The position numbers were made by a program, and so were the translations under genes. This document shows, piece by piece, positions 34,488 through 43,976 of a stretch of DNA of 64,000 bases. Position 1 is the first letter of the stretch. Each line of letters starts with the position of its first letter. The notes under the pieces were generated by a model. It did not search any database. It saw only the letters and a program-made list of their open reading frames with translations, and had not been told where the DNA came from. The DNA is from Longitalea luteola. Its GTDB lineage: Bacteria > Bacteroidota > Bacteroidia > Chitinophagales > Chitinophagaceae. The stretch lies in assembly GCF_017356035.1 (NCBI RefSeq), contig NZ_JAFIQX010000001.1, forward strand, positions 620,001-684,000, in the 5' to 3' direction.

Positions 34488-35123
34488 ATGAAACTCCAAA
34501 AACACCTCACCGTATGCATATGGGCCTTATTGGCAGCCTGCTCATCAGCCGATAAGTCCAGGATGCCACCCATCGGCGACAAGGTTGCCGTAAACGCGCC
34601 AGAAACCGCTGACGAAGCCTTTAACAGGCAGCCCGCAGGAACGATCCTCGATTTTTTAAAATGGTACCGGTCTAATGTAAAGCAGTTGAAAAAGATTGAA
34701 ATGGTGAAACATTCAAGCCACCCCGATTCTTCGCGGTATTATGTGATGAATGATGCAGGTACGGAACAATACCTTGACGCATTGAAGCGAAGCGGCTTTG
34801 TGAGTGATACGTACATTACCAACTGGCGTGCGTATTTCACAAAATGCAACGACAACCTGCACAAAGCGCCGCAAACCGAAGCTCCGGTACAGGGGCTCGA
34901 TTTTGACCTGGTAATGCTGGCGAAAGAGTATGAGGAAGACCTGGCTCGTATTGAAAAAACTACCGTGGAATATGTGAGTGTTGCAGACGATAAAGGCTCC
35001 ATTACGGTTGGTTTGCCTACCGCGGGACGATTGAAGTACAGGCTCTCCAAACAGGATGGAAAATGGCTGATAGACGATATTAAGGACCTGCGCAGCGCGC
35101 TTGACCAGGCGCAGAATGACTGA
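34488..35123 (+). CDS. Lipoprotein of unknown function (DUF3828-like)
   Basis: 211 residues from ATG 34488, giving a lipoprotein signal peptide ending at LAAC (Cys 18). A GTG start at 34416 would place 24 extra residues in front and hide the signal. The mature protein has FLKWYRSNVKQLKK, GLDFDLVMLAKEYEEDLARI and a final RLSKQDGKWLIDDIKDLR strand-turn pattern, which resembles DUF3828 proteins. This assignment is moderate. It ends before a repeat block and a shared terminator. Confidence 0.65.
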   Translation: MKLQKHLTVCIWALLAACSSADKSRMPPIGDKVAVNAPETADEAFNRQPAGTILDFLKWYRSNVKQLKKIEMVKHSSHPDSSRYYVMNDAGTEQYLDALKRSGFVSDTYITNWRAYFTKCNDNLHKAPQTEAPVQGLDFDLVMLAKEYEEDLARIEKTTVEYVSVADDKGSITVGLPTAGRLKYRLSKQDGKWLIDDIKDLRSALDQAQND

Positions 35124-35343
35124 AACGCTTAACGCCAAATGCTAAAGGCTAAGGGCTGAATGCCTAAGGCTGAACGCCAGTTGCTGTTAGGCTGATAGTC
35201 TTACTTTTTCGAAGATTCACATAAATGCAAAGCATTAAAATAAAAAAGGCAGTTTTTACTCGAAAACTGCCTCTTTTATATTTTATCGGAAATAATGCAT
35301 TGCGGGAACCAGCCTTAAGCATTAGCGTTCAGCATTAAGCCTA
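35124..35343. repeat. Inverted arms of the AACGCTTAACGC type around a terminator
   Basis: Left arm 35124-35185 (ACGCTTAACGCCAAATGC, GGCTAAGGGCTGAATGCC), right arm 35315-35343 (CCTTAAGCATTAGCGTTC). The hairpin terminator at 35243-35278 sits between them. Confidence 0.82.
35243..35278. terminator. Bidirectional intrinsic terminator
   Basis: GGCAGTTTT (35248-35256) pairs with AAAACTGCC (35263-35271), with an A-run before and a T-run after. It serves both the lipoprotein gene and gcvP, which converge here. Confidence 0.88.
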
Positions 35344-35344
35344 T

Positions 35345-38272
35345 TTAAGCTTCTGCTTCAACATACGAACTAACCGGTTCGCAGGTACAGATCAGGTTGC
35401 GGTCGCCATACGTATTGTTCACTCTTCCTACACTCGGCCAGAATTTATTCTCACGAACATAAGGCAATGGGAATGCTGCCTGTTCACGGGTATAAGCATG
35501 TGACCATTCTGAACTGATAACAACATGTTGTGTATGCGGCGCATTCTTCAGGGCATTGTCTTTTTTATCGGCCCTGCCTTCTTCAATAGCGCGGATCTCT
35601 TCCCGGATACTTAACAGGGCATCACAGAAACGATCCAGTTCCGATTTGTCTTCACTTTCTGTAGGTTCTATCATGATAGTGCCTGGTACCGGGAAGCTCA
35701 TGGTAGGCGCGTGGAAGCCGTAATCCATCAAACGTTTGGCTACATCTTCCGCCTCAATTTCAGCGCTTTTCTTGAAGGGGCGCAGGTCAACAATGAATTC
35801 ATGCGCACATTCGCCATTATGATTGGTATACAGGATCTCGTATTGTCCTTCCAGCCGGGCGCGCATATAATTCGCATTCAGAATGGCATATTCACTGGCC
35901 TTGCGAACGCCTTCGGCGCCCAGCATCCTGATATAGGCGTAACTGATCAGCAGGATAGAAGCTGAACCATAAGGCGCTGCACTTACCGAATTGATGGTGG
36001 TCAGGCTGGTGGACTTGTTATGTCCACGGCTGCTTTCTATCGTAATATGTTCTGTTTGCAGGTTACCGGGCAGGAATTTAGCCAGGTGTTGCTTAACGCA
36101 AATAGGGCCCATGCCGGGACCACCGCCTCCATGGGGAATGGCGAATGTTTTATGCAGGTTCAGGTGACAAACGTCCGCGCCAATTAGACCCGGGGCGGTT
36201 AAGCCCACCTGGGCATTCATGTTGGCGCCATCCATATATACCTGTCCGCCGTGCTGGTGAACGATCTGCGTAATTTCTTTTACGGTTTCTTCATACACGC
36301 CATAGGTACTGGGGTATGTGATCATGATGCCTGACAGGTTCTTGCTGTGTTGTTCCGCTTTGGCCTTGAGGTCTTCTACATCGATATACCCGTTTTCCAG
36401 CGCTTTCACTACCACTACCTTCATTCCTGCCATCACAGCGCTCGCGGGGTTGGTACCGTGGGCTGAAATGGGGATAAGCATCACATTGCGGTGTGCTTCA
36501 TTGCGGCTTTCATGGTAAGCGCGGATCACGAGCAGACCGGCATATTCTCCCTGGGCGCCGCTGTTCGGCTGCAGGCTGCAGGCGTCAAAGGCGGTAATGT
36601 CGCACAGGTACTGGCTCAGTTCATCGGTGATCTGTTTATAACCTTCTGTTTGATCGGCTGGTGCAAAGGGATGTATTTTGCTCCAGTGCTGCCAGCTTAA
36701 CGGGATCATTTCACTGGCGGCATTCAATTTCATGGTACAGCTGCCGAGTGAGATCATGGATGTATTCAGCGACAGGTCTTTATTTTCGAGCTGCTTGATG
36801 TACCGCATCATTTCTGTTTCACTGCGGTGGGTATTGAACACCGGGTGTGTCAAAAAGTGACTGGTGCGGGTAAGCGTATTGGGAATATTATACAGCACTG
36901 CATCTTCGCTAACGCTGAAAGTGGCTACATTCTGATCATTCGGATGATCCAGGAGTAACAGAATATCCAGCACATCGCTGAGGGTGGTGGTTTCATCAAG
37001 CGAGATACCTACCTCGTTATTGCCGTAATAGCGGAAGTTGATCTGGGCTGCTTCTGCTTTTTTGCGAATGGTGCTGGCGTTCTTCGCCTTAAACACGATG
37101 GTATCGAAGAAGTTCTTATGCACCAGTTCATATCCTTCTGCCTCCAGTTCTTCGGCCAGGGCATTGGTAAGTACCGTTACTCTTTTAGCTATGGTCTTCA
37201 GCCCGTCGGGACCGTGATACACCGCGTACATGGCGGCCATGTTCGCCAGCAGGGCCTGGGCCGTACAAATGTTGCTGGTAGCTTTTTCCCGTTTGATATG
37301 CTGTTCGCGGGTTTGCAGGGCCATTCGCAGGGCGCGGTTATTCTGCGCATCGATGCTCACACCGATTATGCGGCCGGGGATACTGCGCTTGAACTCATCT
37401 TTGGCGGCAAAGAAGGCGGCGTGCGGACCGCCGAAACCCAAAGGAACGCCAAAACGTTGAGCGGAACCGAAGGCTACGTCGGCGCCCAGTTCGCCGGGCG
37501 GGGTGAGCAGGGTGAGGGCCAGCAGGTCGGTGCCCATGGCTACATAGGCGCCTGCCTGATGAACTTTATGGATGAAGTCACGATAGTCTTCAATGGCGCC
37601 TTTGTCGTTCGGGTATTGTACCAGCGCGCCGAAGTACTGCTGATCGATGTCGGCCGTGCGGTAATCGCCAAACACTATTTCAATACCCACGGGTTCGGCG
37701 CGGGTAACCACTACATCTTTTGTTTGCGGGAATGTATCGATGTCGATAAAGAATTTTGGCCGTGTGATGTGCTCATGGTCCTTGTTCAGGGTGTTGAAGA
37801 ACATGGTCATGGCTTCGGCGGCTGCGGTAGCTTCATCGAGCAGGGAAGCGTTGGTAAGCGGTAAGGCGGTAAGGTCGCTGACCATGGTTTGAAAGTTCAG
37901 CAGGCTTTCCAAACGGCCCTGTGAAATTTCAGCCTGGTAAGGAGTGTATTGGGTATACCAGCCTGGATTCTCGAATACGTTACGCAGAATTACACTGGGC
38001 GTAATGGTATCGTAATAGCCCTGTCCGATATAGTTCTTATATACTTTATTCTTTAGGGAAATGTCCTTGATCAGTTGCAGGTACTCGTATTCGCTGATGG
38101 AAGGCGGAATGTTCAGGTCTCCCTCCATACGGATACCGGCCGGTACTGTCTTATCGATCAGCGTGTCGAGGCTGCTTTCGCCGATAGCTTTAAGCATCTG
38201 GCGGGTTTCAGATTCAGTGGGTCCAATGTGGCGACGGATGAATTCAGTATTCTGTTGTTCAAAAAGATTCAT
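35345..38272 (-). CDS. gcvP: Glycine dehydrogenase (aminomethyl-transferring), P protein
   Basis: 975 residues: the single-chain P protein with both halves fused. The N-terminus [17 protein letters not shown] is typical, as are [27 protein letters not shown] and the PLP-binding lysine K708 in [21 protein letters not shown]. It decarboxylates glycine and passes the aminomethyl group to the H protein. The gcvT and gcvH genes are not in the window. A minus-strand promoter box lies 70 bp upstream. No glycine riboswitch was seen in the leader. Confidence 0.96.
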   Translation of the reverse strand: MNLFEQQNTEFIRRHIGPTESETRQMLKAIGESSLDTLIDKTVPAGIRMEGDLNIPPSISEYEYLQLIKDISLKNKVYKNYIGQGYYDTITPSVILRNVFENPGWYTQYTPYQAEISQGRLESLLNFQTMVSDLTALPLTNASLLDEATAAAEAMTMFFNTLNKDHEHITRPKFFIDIDTFPQTKDVVVTRAEPVGIEIVFGDYRTADIDQQYFGALVQYPNDKGAIEDYRDFIHKVHQAGAYVAMGTDLLALTLLTPPGELGADVAFGSAQRFGVPLGFGGPHAAFFAAKDEFKRSIPGRIIGVSIDAQNNRALRMALQTREQHIKREKATSNICTAQALLANMAAMYAVYHGPDGLKTIAKRVTVLTNALAEELEAEGYELVHKNFFDTIVFKAKNASTIRKKAEAAQINFRYYGNNEVGISLDETTTLSDVLDILLLLDHPNDQNVATFSVSEDAVLYNIPNTLTRTSHFLTHPVFNTHRSETEMMRYIKQLENKDLSLNTSMISLGSCTMKLNAASEMIPLSWQHWSKIHPFAPADQTEGYKQITDELSQYLCDITAFDACSLQPNSGAQGEYAGLLVIRAYHESRNEAHRNVMLIPISAHGTNPASAVMAGMKVVVVKALENGYIDVEDLKAKAEQHSKNLSGIMITYPSTYGVYEETVKEITQIVHQHGGQVYMDGANMNAQVGLTAPGLIGADVCHLNLHKTFAIPHGGGGPGMGPICVKQHLAKFLPGNLQTEHITIESSRGHNKSTSLTTINSVSAAPYGSASILLISYAYIRMLGAEGVRKASEYAILNANYMRARLEGQYEILYTNHNGECAHEFIVDLRPFKKSAEIEAEDVAKRLMDYGFHAPTMSFPVPGTIMIEPTESEDKSELDRFCDALLSIREEIRAIEEGRADKKDNALKNAPHTQHVVISSEWSHAYTREQAAFPLPYVRENKFWPSVGRVNNTYGDRNLICTCEPVSSYVEAEA

Positions 38273-38341
38273 AATCCCGTTTATGTTTGTAGTTTATTGT
38301 TTCTTCTCCTGCTGCAATGGTTATTTTAAGGTATAAGGCCG

Positions 38342-38349
38342 CAAAGTTA
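38342..38349 (-). promoter_or_regulatory. Putative -7 promoter box for gcvP
   Basis: CAAAGTTA on + reads TAACTTTG on -, fitting TAnnTTTG, 70 bp before the ATG. Confidence 0.6.
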
Positions 38350-38410
38350 ATATTAAACCGGGAGACTAACACCTGTTTGGCGTCAGGCGTGAATTGAATG
38401 GGGATAAGAA

Positions 38411-38625
38411 CAACAATTAGCTAATGTGATAATTAGCTGATGCGCTAATGAAAATACACATTAATGATTGAAAATTAATTGATTACCGGGTTATTAGGCA
38501 GTTAAATAGGCTGCCGTAGCGCTTTAAAAAACTAAACCAAGTATCTAACGTGCTAAGAATTAACAACTTGAACTTAGAACTTAAAACTTAGAACTTAAAA
38601 CTTAGAACTTAGAACTTTGTTGTTC
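38411..38625. repeat. Spacer repeats, TTAGCTAATGTGATAATT type then GAACTTAGAACTT type
   Basis: 38411-38460 is a left arm of the TGTGATAAT family. 38556-38625 holds AACTTAGAACTTAAAACTT units that run into the 3' end of the neighbouring hydroxylase gene and supply its last codons and stop. Confidence 0.8.
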
Positions 38626-39504
38626 TTTAACCCTCATTTCTTCGCTGGTAAGGCGGCTGCCGTCATGACTCCAGCCGGGTGGACCGAAGAGATATTTCAG
38701 TTTCTTTTTGAAGTCGATGTCTTTGCGGCGCATGTCTTTCATAATAGCGCCCCACTCATGAAAGATAATGTTGGGTAAAGAATCATCCTCGAGCGGATGG
38801 GTAATGCCATAATTAATGGGTTTGTACTGCTGCGGTGGTAACTCTTCCTGGAAAGTGCCAAAGAGTTTATCCCAGAAGATGAACACGGTGCCCATGTTCT
38901 TATCGAGGTATTTGGGATTGGAAGCATGGTGAACGCGGTGATGGGAGGGTGTCACAAAAATGTATTCGAGCCAACCGAGTTTACGTACTTTTTCGGTATG
39001 GGTTAAGATCGCCCAAACCTGGCAAACCGAATACATGAAGAAGATATCTACAGGCGCAAAGCCGGCCAGTGTAATCGGAATAAAAAAAAGAAAGCTGTAA
39101 AAAGGCTCCAGCACCCCGCTGCGGAAACCCACACTGAAATTGAAATGAGTGGAGGTATGGTGATTCACATGCACCGCCCAGAAAAAACGGCATTGATGGC
39201 CCAGCCGGTGCAGCCAGTAATGCATCATATCGGTGAACAGTAAAAGTATTATCCAATACAGAACGGAATGTGACCAGGAAAAAGAACCAAGGGTGAAAAA
39301 CCAGGTGAGCACTATTAAACTAATACCCCGCATCACGAGGTCGGCGACACCGGTCAATAAGCTCAGGACGAAATTATGAATCGTATCTTTCCAGGTATAA
39401 GATTTTACACCTTCCAAATGACAGATCAGGAGTTCGGCTCCAATAACCAGGACAGCTAGCGGCGTTGATAAAAGCAGTATGATCTGATCGTATAATGCTC
39501 TCAT
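38602..39504 (-). CDS. Sterol desaturase / fatty acid hydroxylase family protein
   Basis: 300 residues, membrane-bound with about four hydrophobic segments. The di-iron histidine motifs are HYWLHRLGH, HVNHHTS and HRVHH, in the order usual for the family. These enzymes hydroxylate or desaturate lipids; the exact lipid is unknown. The last residues (QQSSKF) and the stop are encoded by the adjoining AACTTAGAACTT repeat, so the natural C-terminus has been replaced or extended by spacer sequence. Confidence 0.9.
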   Translation of the reverse strand: MRALYDQIILLLSTPLAVLVIGAELLICHLEGVKSYTWKDTIHNFVLSLLTGVADLVMRGISLIVLTWFFTLGSFSWSHSVLYWIILLLFTDMMHYWLHRLGHQCRFFWAVHVNHHTSTHFNFSVGFRSGVLEPFYSFLFFIPITLAGFAPVDIFFMYSVCQVWAILTHTEKVRKLGWLEYIFVTPSHHRVHHASNPKYLDKNMGTVFIFWDKLFGTFQEELPPQQYKPINYGITHPLEDDSLPNIIFHEWGAIMKDMRRKDIDFKKKLKYLFGPPGWSHDGSRLTSEEMRVKEQQSSKF

Positions 39505-39759
39505 GTGAATTAAAAATCAAAAACCAAACCATGAATGTCAGGGATAAAGTAACTTGCAGAGGCCGGAAAAGCTGCATTTGCCCAATGGAAACACGAGCTT
39601 CTTTTTGCATCTGCAGGTTACTGCCACCAAGGTACAAGCCGAAGGCCAAAGCCCAAGCGGCCCCTGCGAGTGGTGACAGTTGTCTGGCGGGATATTGAGG
39701 CCTTTGTGGGCATTAAATGGCCCAGGTGGTTAAAGAAAAAAATGTATTTTATAAAATAA
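39505..39759. other. Gap between the hydroxylase and YkgJ-type genes
   Basis: No supported gene, no clear repeat arms. It must hold two divergent promoters, but no box matches TAnnTTTG cleanly. Confidence 0.4.
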
Positions 39760-40272
39760 ATGGCAGTACATCGCGATAATAATGAACCTGTTGCAGGGAT
39801 AGGAGAAGGCAACTGGCAGAAGAAAAGCGCCGAGCATCAGAAGCAGTACAAAAATTTGTTAAAACGGGCAGACAAGAACAAAGTGTTGAAAAAATTGCCC
39901 GAACTGCATGAAGAAGCATTTTCAAAGGTCGATTGCCTGCAATGTGCGGCCTGTTGTAAAAACTATTCTCCCAGGTTTAAGACGCCTGATATTAAACGTA
40001 TCAGTAAACATCTTAAAATGAAGGAAAGCGCTTTCATTGAAACCTATTTACGGTTAGATGAGGAGGGGGATTACGTTGTGAAACAAACGCCGTGTGCGTT
40101 TTTGGGGGCAGATAATTATTGCAGTATTTATGAAGTTCGTCCGTCTGATTGCGAGCGGTTCCCATACACCGATGAAGATGTGATCCTGAAGCGGCCGCAG
40201 CTTACCTTGAAGAATGCCAGTTTTTGTCCCGCAGTATATCATGTGATGGAGAGGTTGTTGGGGAGTTGTTGA
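39760..40272 (+). CDS. YkgJ-family cysteine-cluster protein
   Basis: 170 residues. The Cys cluster CLQCAACCKNYSP (C59, C62, C65, C66), then C112, C121 (NYCSIYEVRPSDCERFPY) and C131, with another in FCPAVYH, is the zinc/iron-chelating YkgJ (CxxCxxCC) signature. Members are thought to bind metal, probably zinc or an iron-sulfur cluster; the function is not settled. ATG 39760 precedes a charged N-terminal helix. It is a single gene. Confidence 0.87.
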   Translation: MAVHRDNNEPVAGIGEGNWQKKSAEHQKQYKNLLKRADKNKVLKKLPELHEEAFSKVDCLQCAACCKNYSPRFKTPDIKRISKHLKMKESAFIETYLRLDEEGDYVVKQTPCAFLGADNYCSIYEVRPSDCERFPYTDEDVILKRPQLTLKNASFCPAVYHVMERLLGSC

Positions 40273-40470
40273 TTAGTTGACGAGTTGACGAGTTGACGAG
40301 TTGATAAAGTTGACAAAGTTGACTGGTTGATAAAGTTGATAGTGATTTCCGACTGCGGATTGACGATTGCCGTCTGCCTGCGTAGCACCATTTTTTGTTA
40401 GCTGTATTTAATTATCAAATTATCACATTAGCACATTAGCATATTGTCATTAGCAAATTATCACATTGGC
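40273..40470. repeat. Spacer repeats, GTTGACGAGTTGAC units and ATTATCACATTAGCAC units
   Basis: 40273-40345 is a tandem array of 8-9 bp GTTGACGA/GTTGATAAA units. 40402-40409 is CTGTATTT, and 40410-40466 a right arm of the TGTGATAAT family. Confidence 0.82.
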
Positions 40471-40475
40471 TTTTC

Positions 40476-42707
40476 ATGTCCCATTTACCAACGCTCATAC
40501 AGGATCTAGCCTTAATACTGGCCATTGCCAGTGTAACCACCCTCTTATTTAAAAAATTAAAACAACCGGTGGTGCTGGGATATATCCTGGCCGGCTTGCT
40601 GGTTGGTCCCAACTTTACTTTATTGCCTTCCATATCTGATCTTGATGGCGTAAAAGTATGGGCTGACATCGGGGTTATATTCCTGTTGTTCAGTCTGGGC
40701 CTCGAGTTCAGTTTTAAGAAGCTGGTGAAGATCGGCGGCACTTCCGGTGTAACGGGTGTATTCGAGATCATGTGTATGGTGGCGTTAGGTTATTTAACCG
40801 GGTGGCTGCTGGGCTGGCCAACGATGGATTGCATTTTCCTGGGTGGCATCATTGCTATTTCATCTACTACGATCATCATCCGGGCTTTTGATGAACTGGG
40901 GGTAAAAACGAGAAAGTTTGCCGGCATTGTAATGGGGGTTCTGATCGTTGAAGACCTTATGGCTGTATTGATGATGGTGTTGCTGTCGACGGTGGCCGTC
41001 AGCCGTGAGTTTGCGGGTATTGAGATGTTGCAATCGGCTTTAAAGCTCATTTTCTTTTTATGTCTTTGGTTTCTCTCGGGTATCTTCCTGCTGCCGGGCT
41101 TTTTTAAATGGGGCCGCAAGCTGATGAATGATGAAACCATGCTGGTAATTTCGTTGGGCTTGTGTCTGGTGATGGTCGTGCTGGCTACCTACGCCGGTTT
41201 CTCAGCACCGTTAGGCGCCTTTATTATGGGTTCTGTGCTGGCGGAAACCACCCAGGCCGAAAAAATAGAGCACATCGTGCAACCGGTAAAAAACCTGTTC
41301 GGCGCCATATTTTTTGTATCGGTGGGTTTGCTGATAGACCCTGAAATGCTGATCAAATATATTGGACCGGTGCTGATCATTTCAGGCGTGGTGATCCTGG
41401 GCAAAACGGTGAATGTTACTTTGGGGGCGCTGTTATCGGGTCAGCCCTTACGGCAATCGATACAGGCGGGCTTTAGCCTGGCACAGATCGGGGAGTTCTC
41501 TTTTATTATTGCCACGCTGGGTTTATCGCTGCATGTGACCGGTGATTATTTATATCCGATAGCGGTGGGTGTGTCGGTGATCACCACCTTCACTACGCCG
41601 TATATGATCAAACTGGCCGATCCTTTCTTTAACTGGTTTGCACCCAAACTGCCATTAAAATGGCGTATGGCCATTAACCAGTACAGTACCGGTGCGCAAA
41701 CCATTCAGGCGGAAAGCGACTGGCGCGTGGTATTGAGATCTTACCTCACGGTGATGGCTTCCAATTCGGTGATCATTATTGCCATCATATTATTGTCTGC
41801 TACTTATCTGTTACCGGTTTTAAAAAACAATATCGCCGGCCAGCAATTGCCTGCCATATTAACCTGTGCCATTACCCTCATTGCAACCGCTCCGTTCTTT
41901 TGGGGATTGGCCATTCGCCGGTTGCACTCGTTGTCGTACACCAATTTGTGGCTCGATAAGAAATATAATCATGGTCCGCTGGTGATGTTAGAGGTGGTCC
42001 GAAATGTATTGATGGTCGTGCTGGTTGGTTTTATGGTGAACCAGCTGTTCAATACCCTTGTAGCGCTGGTGGCCATATTACCGGTTATCGTCGTTGTATT
42101 GCTGGTATTCGCGAGACGGTTGAATTCATTCTATGCCCGTATTGAAAACCGCTTCCTGATGAATTTGAACCAACGCGAGCAGCAGCCTTCGGGAACCAGC
42201 GACCTTTCGCCCTGGGATGCCCACATGGCCTTTTTTACCATGCCCGCCGAATCGACGGTTGTAGGCAAAACCCTGATGGAACTGGCCTGGCGGGAAAAAT
42301 ACGGCATCAACATCGCCTATGTTGAGCGGGGTTCTATCACCATTACGGCGCCGGCCCGCACAGATGTGTTGTATCCTTTTGACAAGATCGCGGTGATCGG
42401 TACGGATGTGCAGTTGGAACAGTTCCGAACCATTTTAGAGTCAGCCATTCTGCCTTCTCAGAATGGTCAGGCAGAGATCATCCTAAATAAATTGATCGTT
42501 GATAATCATACTGCGTTGCGGGGTAAGACCATTCGCGCCTCGGGCATTCGCGAAATTACCAATGGCGTGGTTGTTGGTATCGAGCGCAATGGTAAGCGTA
42601 TTTTGAACCCTGATTCCACCACTGTTTTTGAATGGGACGATATTATCTGGATCGTGGGCGACCGCAAAAAAATAGAGGAGTTAAAGGAAGCGGGGATCAG
42701 ACAATAA
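40476..42707 (+). CDS. CPA2-family cation:proton antiporter with C-terminal RCK_C domains
   Basis: 743 residues. The antiporter domain (about 1-390) opens LIQDLALILAIASVTTLLFKKLKQPVVLGYILAGLLVGP and has DIGVIFLLFSLGLEFS and MGVLIVEDLMAVLMMVLL, the CPA2 signature with its acidic residues. Further membrane segments follow to about 560. Two RCK_C (TrkA-C) domains end it: STVVGKTLMELAWREKYGINIAYVERG and NHTALRGKTIRASGIREITNGVVVGIERNG. The NAD-binding RCK_N domain found in KefB/KefC is absent. It likely exchanges K+ or Na+ for protons, gated by a ligand at the RCK_C domains. Confidence 0.9.
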   Translation: MSHLPTLIQDLALILAIASVTTLLFKKLKQPVVLGYILAGLLVGPNFTLLPSISDLDGVKVWADIGVIFLLFSLGLEFSFKKLVKIGGTSGVTGVFEIMCMVALGYLTGWLLGWPTMDCIFLGGIIAISSTTIIIRAFDELGVKTRKFAGIVMGVLIVEDLMAVLMMVLLSTVAVSREFAGIEMLQSALKLIFFLCLWFLSGIFLLPGFFKWGRKLMNDETMLVISLGLCLVMVVLATYAGFSAPLGAFIMGSVLAETTQAEKIEHIVQPVKNLFGAIFFVSVGLLIDPEMLIKYIGPVLIISGVVILGKTVNVTLGALLSGQPLRQSIQAGFSLAQIGEFSFIIATLGLSLHVTGDYLYPIAVGVSVITTFTTPYMIKLADPFFNWFAPKLPLKWRMAINQYSTGAQTIQAESDWRVVLRSYLTVMASNSVIIIAIILLSATYLLPVLKNNIAGQQLPAILTCAITLIATAPFFWGLAIRRLHSLSYTNLWLDKKYNHGPLVMLEVVRNVLMVVLVGFMVNQLFNTLVALVAILPVIVVVLLVFARRLNSFYARIENRFLMNLNQREQQPSGTSDLSPWDAHMAFFTMPAESTVVGKTLMELAWREKYGINIAYVERGSITITAPARTDVLYPFDKIAVIGTDVQLEQFRTILESAILPSQNGQAEIILNKLIVDNHTALRGKTIRASGIREITNGVVVGIERNGKRILNPDSTTVFEWDDIIWIVGDRKKIEELKEAGIRQ

Positions 42708-42711
42708 AAAC

Positions 42712-42870
42712 CAATGTGCTGATGTGCTAATATGCTAATGCAATTTGATGATTGTGATGATGTGATAATTTGATAATGATAATTTGATAATCCCGGCTGA
42801 AGTCGGGACAGGTTGTGCAAATGAAATACAGTTCCGGAAACTGGCAACCGGTAACCTGGCAAAAAATCTA
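42712..42870. repeat. Spacer repeats, ATGTGCTGATGTGCTAAT type with a hairpin
   Basis: 42712-42790 is a TGTGATAAT-type left arm. TCCCG/CGGGA (42791-42808) forms a hairpin, AAATACAG lies at 42824-42831, and 42833-42865 holds GGAAACTGGCAACCGGTAAC units. Confidence 0.82.
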
Positions 42871-42929
42871 TCCAAAGTCAGTTTTTTGGCCATCTGATTA
42901 CAGTTAACTTTATAATTAAACTAACTGCT

Positions 42930-43205
42930 ATGCCAAAATATGTCATTGAAAGAGAAATGCCCAATGTTGGTAATCTTTCGCAAGAGCAACTTCAACAGGC
43001 GGCCCAAACCTCCTGCGGTGTTTTAATGGAGATGGGTCCCTCGATCCAATGGGTACAAAGCTATGTAACAGATGACAAAATTTACTGTGTTTATAATGCG
43101 CCTGATGAAGAAGCGATCAAAAAACATGCAGCGGATGCCGGATTTCCAGCCGATAAGATAAGCCGGGTTCGAACTATTATGGATCCTACGACGGCCGAAG
43201 TTTAA
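42930..43205 (+). CDS. DUF4242-family small protein (SCO4226-like)
   Basis: 91 residues. MPKYVIEREMPNVGNLSQEQLQ, SCGVLMEMGPSIQWVQSYVTDDKIYCVYNAPDEEAIKKHAADAGFP and ISRVRTIMDP fit DUF4242, a ferredoxin-like dimeric fold. A nickel-binding relative is known from Streptomyces. The role here is unknown. It is cytoplasmic and a single gene. Confidence 0.87.
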   Translation: MPKYVIEREMPNVGNLSQEQLQQAAQTSCGVLMEMGPSIQWVQSYVTDDKIYCVYNAPDEEAIKKHAADAGFPADKISRVRTIMDPTTAEV

Positions 43206-43206
43206 T

Positions 43207-43320
43207 ACGCAGTTCTAAGTTCTAAGTTCTTGAGTTCCTAAGTTCTTGAGTTCCTAAGTTCTTAAGTTCATAAGTTATTAAGTTAAATACAGTCGCGAGG
43301 TTTGAATAACTGAATAACTG
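43207..43320. repeat. Arm-loop repeat, GTTCTAAGTTCTTGAGTTCC type
   Basis: Over ten AAGTTCT/GAGTTCC units, then AAATACAG (43285-43292) overlapping TCGCGA (43293-43298), then short inverted GAATAACTGAATAACTG units ending at the next gene. Confidence 0.84.
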
Positions 43321-43321
43321 A

Positions 43322-43933
43322 TTACTTATTACTGGCTTTCTCCTCTTTTTTTACCTGGGTTAGTGGATTAGCCCTGGGCTTCGCCGTATTGTTTGTATGA
43401 TTCAGCACATGAGTGATTTTGTCCGGAGCAGGCGCCACATGATTCCTGCCCATTTTAAAGGCTACATATAACAAACTCAGGGTTACGATAAACTGTATTA
43501 CCGTAAGCGAGTTAGAAACCACATGCACGGCCGGACTGATAGCCTTTTTCATCTGTGACTCATTCATGGCCGAGAGAGGCGGATAGACAGTAACATCGCC
43601 GAAATAGATCATTTCTGAAATGATGACCTGCTTGTTGATGGTAGCTATCAGCAGTATGAGGATGGAACCTGCAATGAGCATGATAACATTCGATGCTTTC
43701 CGGCTGAATTGGTACCTGATCTCTTTTACCAGGAAAATAAAAAAGGCGAAGAAGATAAATAACGGTAATACAATTTTCCAGGAGGAGATGGTAAAATACG
43801 TTTCGTGCAGGCGAATGTCGAAATGGTTGCTCAGGAAGGTCCAGCCAAAAACGAAGATGGTTACCAGAACGGTTACATTCAGGATAAGACCCAACCAAAT
43901 GAGTTCAATGAGTAACGGCTTAAATTTTTGCAT
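43322..43933 (-). CDS. Four-helix membrane protein of unknown function
   Basis: 203 residues with four clear membrane segments (about 9-31, 50-68, 81-98 and 138-158). Between the first two is DIRLHETYFTISSWKIVLP; a D-x-x-x-H-x-T-Y-F motif of this kind recurs in small Bacteroidota membrane proteins, meaning unknown. The C-terminus is a charged cytoplasmic tail (KVKKEEKASNK-like). I recognise no named family. Confidence 0.7.
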   Translation of the reverse strand: MQKFKPLLIELIWLGLILNVTVLVTIFVFGWTFLSNHFDIRLHETYFTISSWKIVLPLFIFFAFFIFLVKEIRYQFSRKASNVIMLIAGSILILLIATINKQVIISEMIYFGDVTVYPPLSAMNESQMKKAISPAVHVVSNSLTVIQFIVTLSLLYVAFKMGRNHVAPAPDKITHVLNHTNNTAKPRANPLTQVKKEEKASNK

Positions 43934-43976
43934 AGGTAATCAGGCTTAGACTAAATATACAAAAATCGTGCGATTA

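Noticed and set aside
35345-38410. Glycine riboswitch upstream of gcvP
   Set aside because: The leader is short and shows no aptamer-like pairing; only a promoter box was seen.
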